Assembly (NCBI GenBank): GCA_003427395.1
Contig: BFEA01000126.1
Span: forward strand, 3,027,613 to 3,057,650
Length of the DNA: 30,038 bases
Source: Chara braunii
Taxonomy: Eukaryota; Streptophyta; Charophyceae; Charales; Characeae
Reading direction: 5' to 3'
This document shows positions 29,817-30,038 of the stretch, one piece after another. Position 1 is the stretch's first letter. Every line of letters begins with the position of its first letter. The position numbers and the translations under genes were made by a program. A model generated the notes under the pieces. The model made no database searches, had not been told where the DNA came from, and was given only the letters and a program-made list of their open reading frames with translations.

Positions 29817-30038
29817 TGCAAATGAGCATGACCCCTGCGCAAGGTTGATACGCACAAATCGAAAAAAAAAAATAAAAAAATATATATATATAATGAAAGC
29901 GCCACTTGGCGCTCCGTGAAGTGACTGGGGATTAACGTGACAAGCGTCCGTTGCAAACAGGCAGCCACGTTAGGAGAGTTCCAGGACTTTTGCTTTTTTT
30001 TTTCTTTCCGTTTTCAGTTTGTTTTAGATTTTTTCTCA
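29817..30038. other. A/T-rich window end
   Basis: It holds an A-rich and TA repeat run (29861-29893), the hairpin AGCGCC/GGCGCT, and a T-rich end (29992-30038). No gene. Confidence 0.5.

Overview
This is a eukaryotic nuclear window from a repeat-dominated, plant-like genome. The evidence is a long terminal repeat (LTR) retrotransposon with a plant tRNA-Asp primer site, a Ty3/gypsy-type gag with a CCHC knuckle, satellites, microsatellites, assembly gaps (N) and no bacterial-style gene organisation. The gag tail reminds me of retroelement proteins from charophyte algae such as Chara braunii. That species guess comes from memory and is weak. I see no convincing host gene and no rRNA or tRNA gene.

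Positions 1-17770 are best read as one very large, decayed LTR retrotransposon on the + strand. Its 5' LTR runs off the left edge and ends at 2854 in ...GACA. A primer-binding site complementary to plant tRNA-Asp follows two bases later (2857-2875). The interior holds a roughly 2.1 kb leader without genes, an unrecognised 215-codon ORF (4986-5633) and a gag pseudogene (5876-7390) with two in-frame stops. It then has about 6.5 kb with no protease, reverse transcriptase, RNase H or integrase. The 3' LTR (continuous from 14906, probably starting before the 90-base N gap) ends at 17770. The element therefore looks like a gag-only, non-autonomous derivative. Two more diverged LTR-like pieces follow it head to tail, ending at 19134. 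Another LTR-type 5' terminus occurs at 9856 and again at 29023.

The most unusual content is RNA-like structure inside the LTRs. One family of small stem-loops (around 168-250, 14330-14776 and 15059-15141) keeps a 13-base loop with the invariant core TAAGTT. Its stems have quite different sequences but remain complementary, often through G.T pairs that only work in + strand RNA. A second array has five nested hairpins of about 122 bp (528-1110 and 15420-16060). A third hairpin family with changing stems lies near the 3' end of the LTRs.

The right part (19135-30038) is intergenic and repeat-rich. It holds short tandem repeats with periods of about 70, 30 and 50 bp and two or three doubtful ORFs. 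From 23430 to 25555 there is a satellite whose monomers are mostly 147 bp and are each a near-perfect palindrome. Beyond that lie a CGTACG-rich foldback, AT and poly-A simple repeats, and a GC-rich cluster of consecutive short hairpins near the end.
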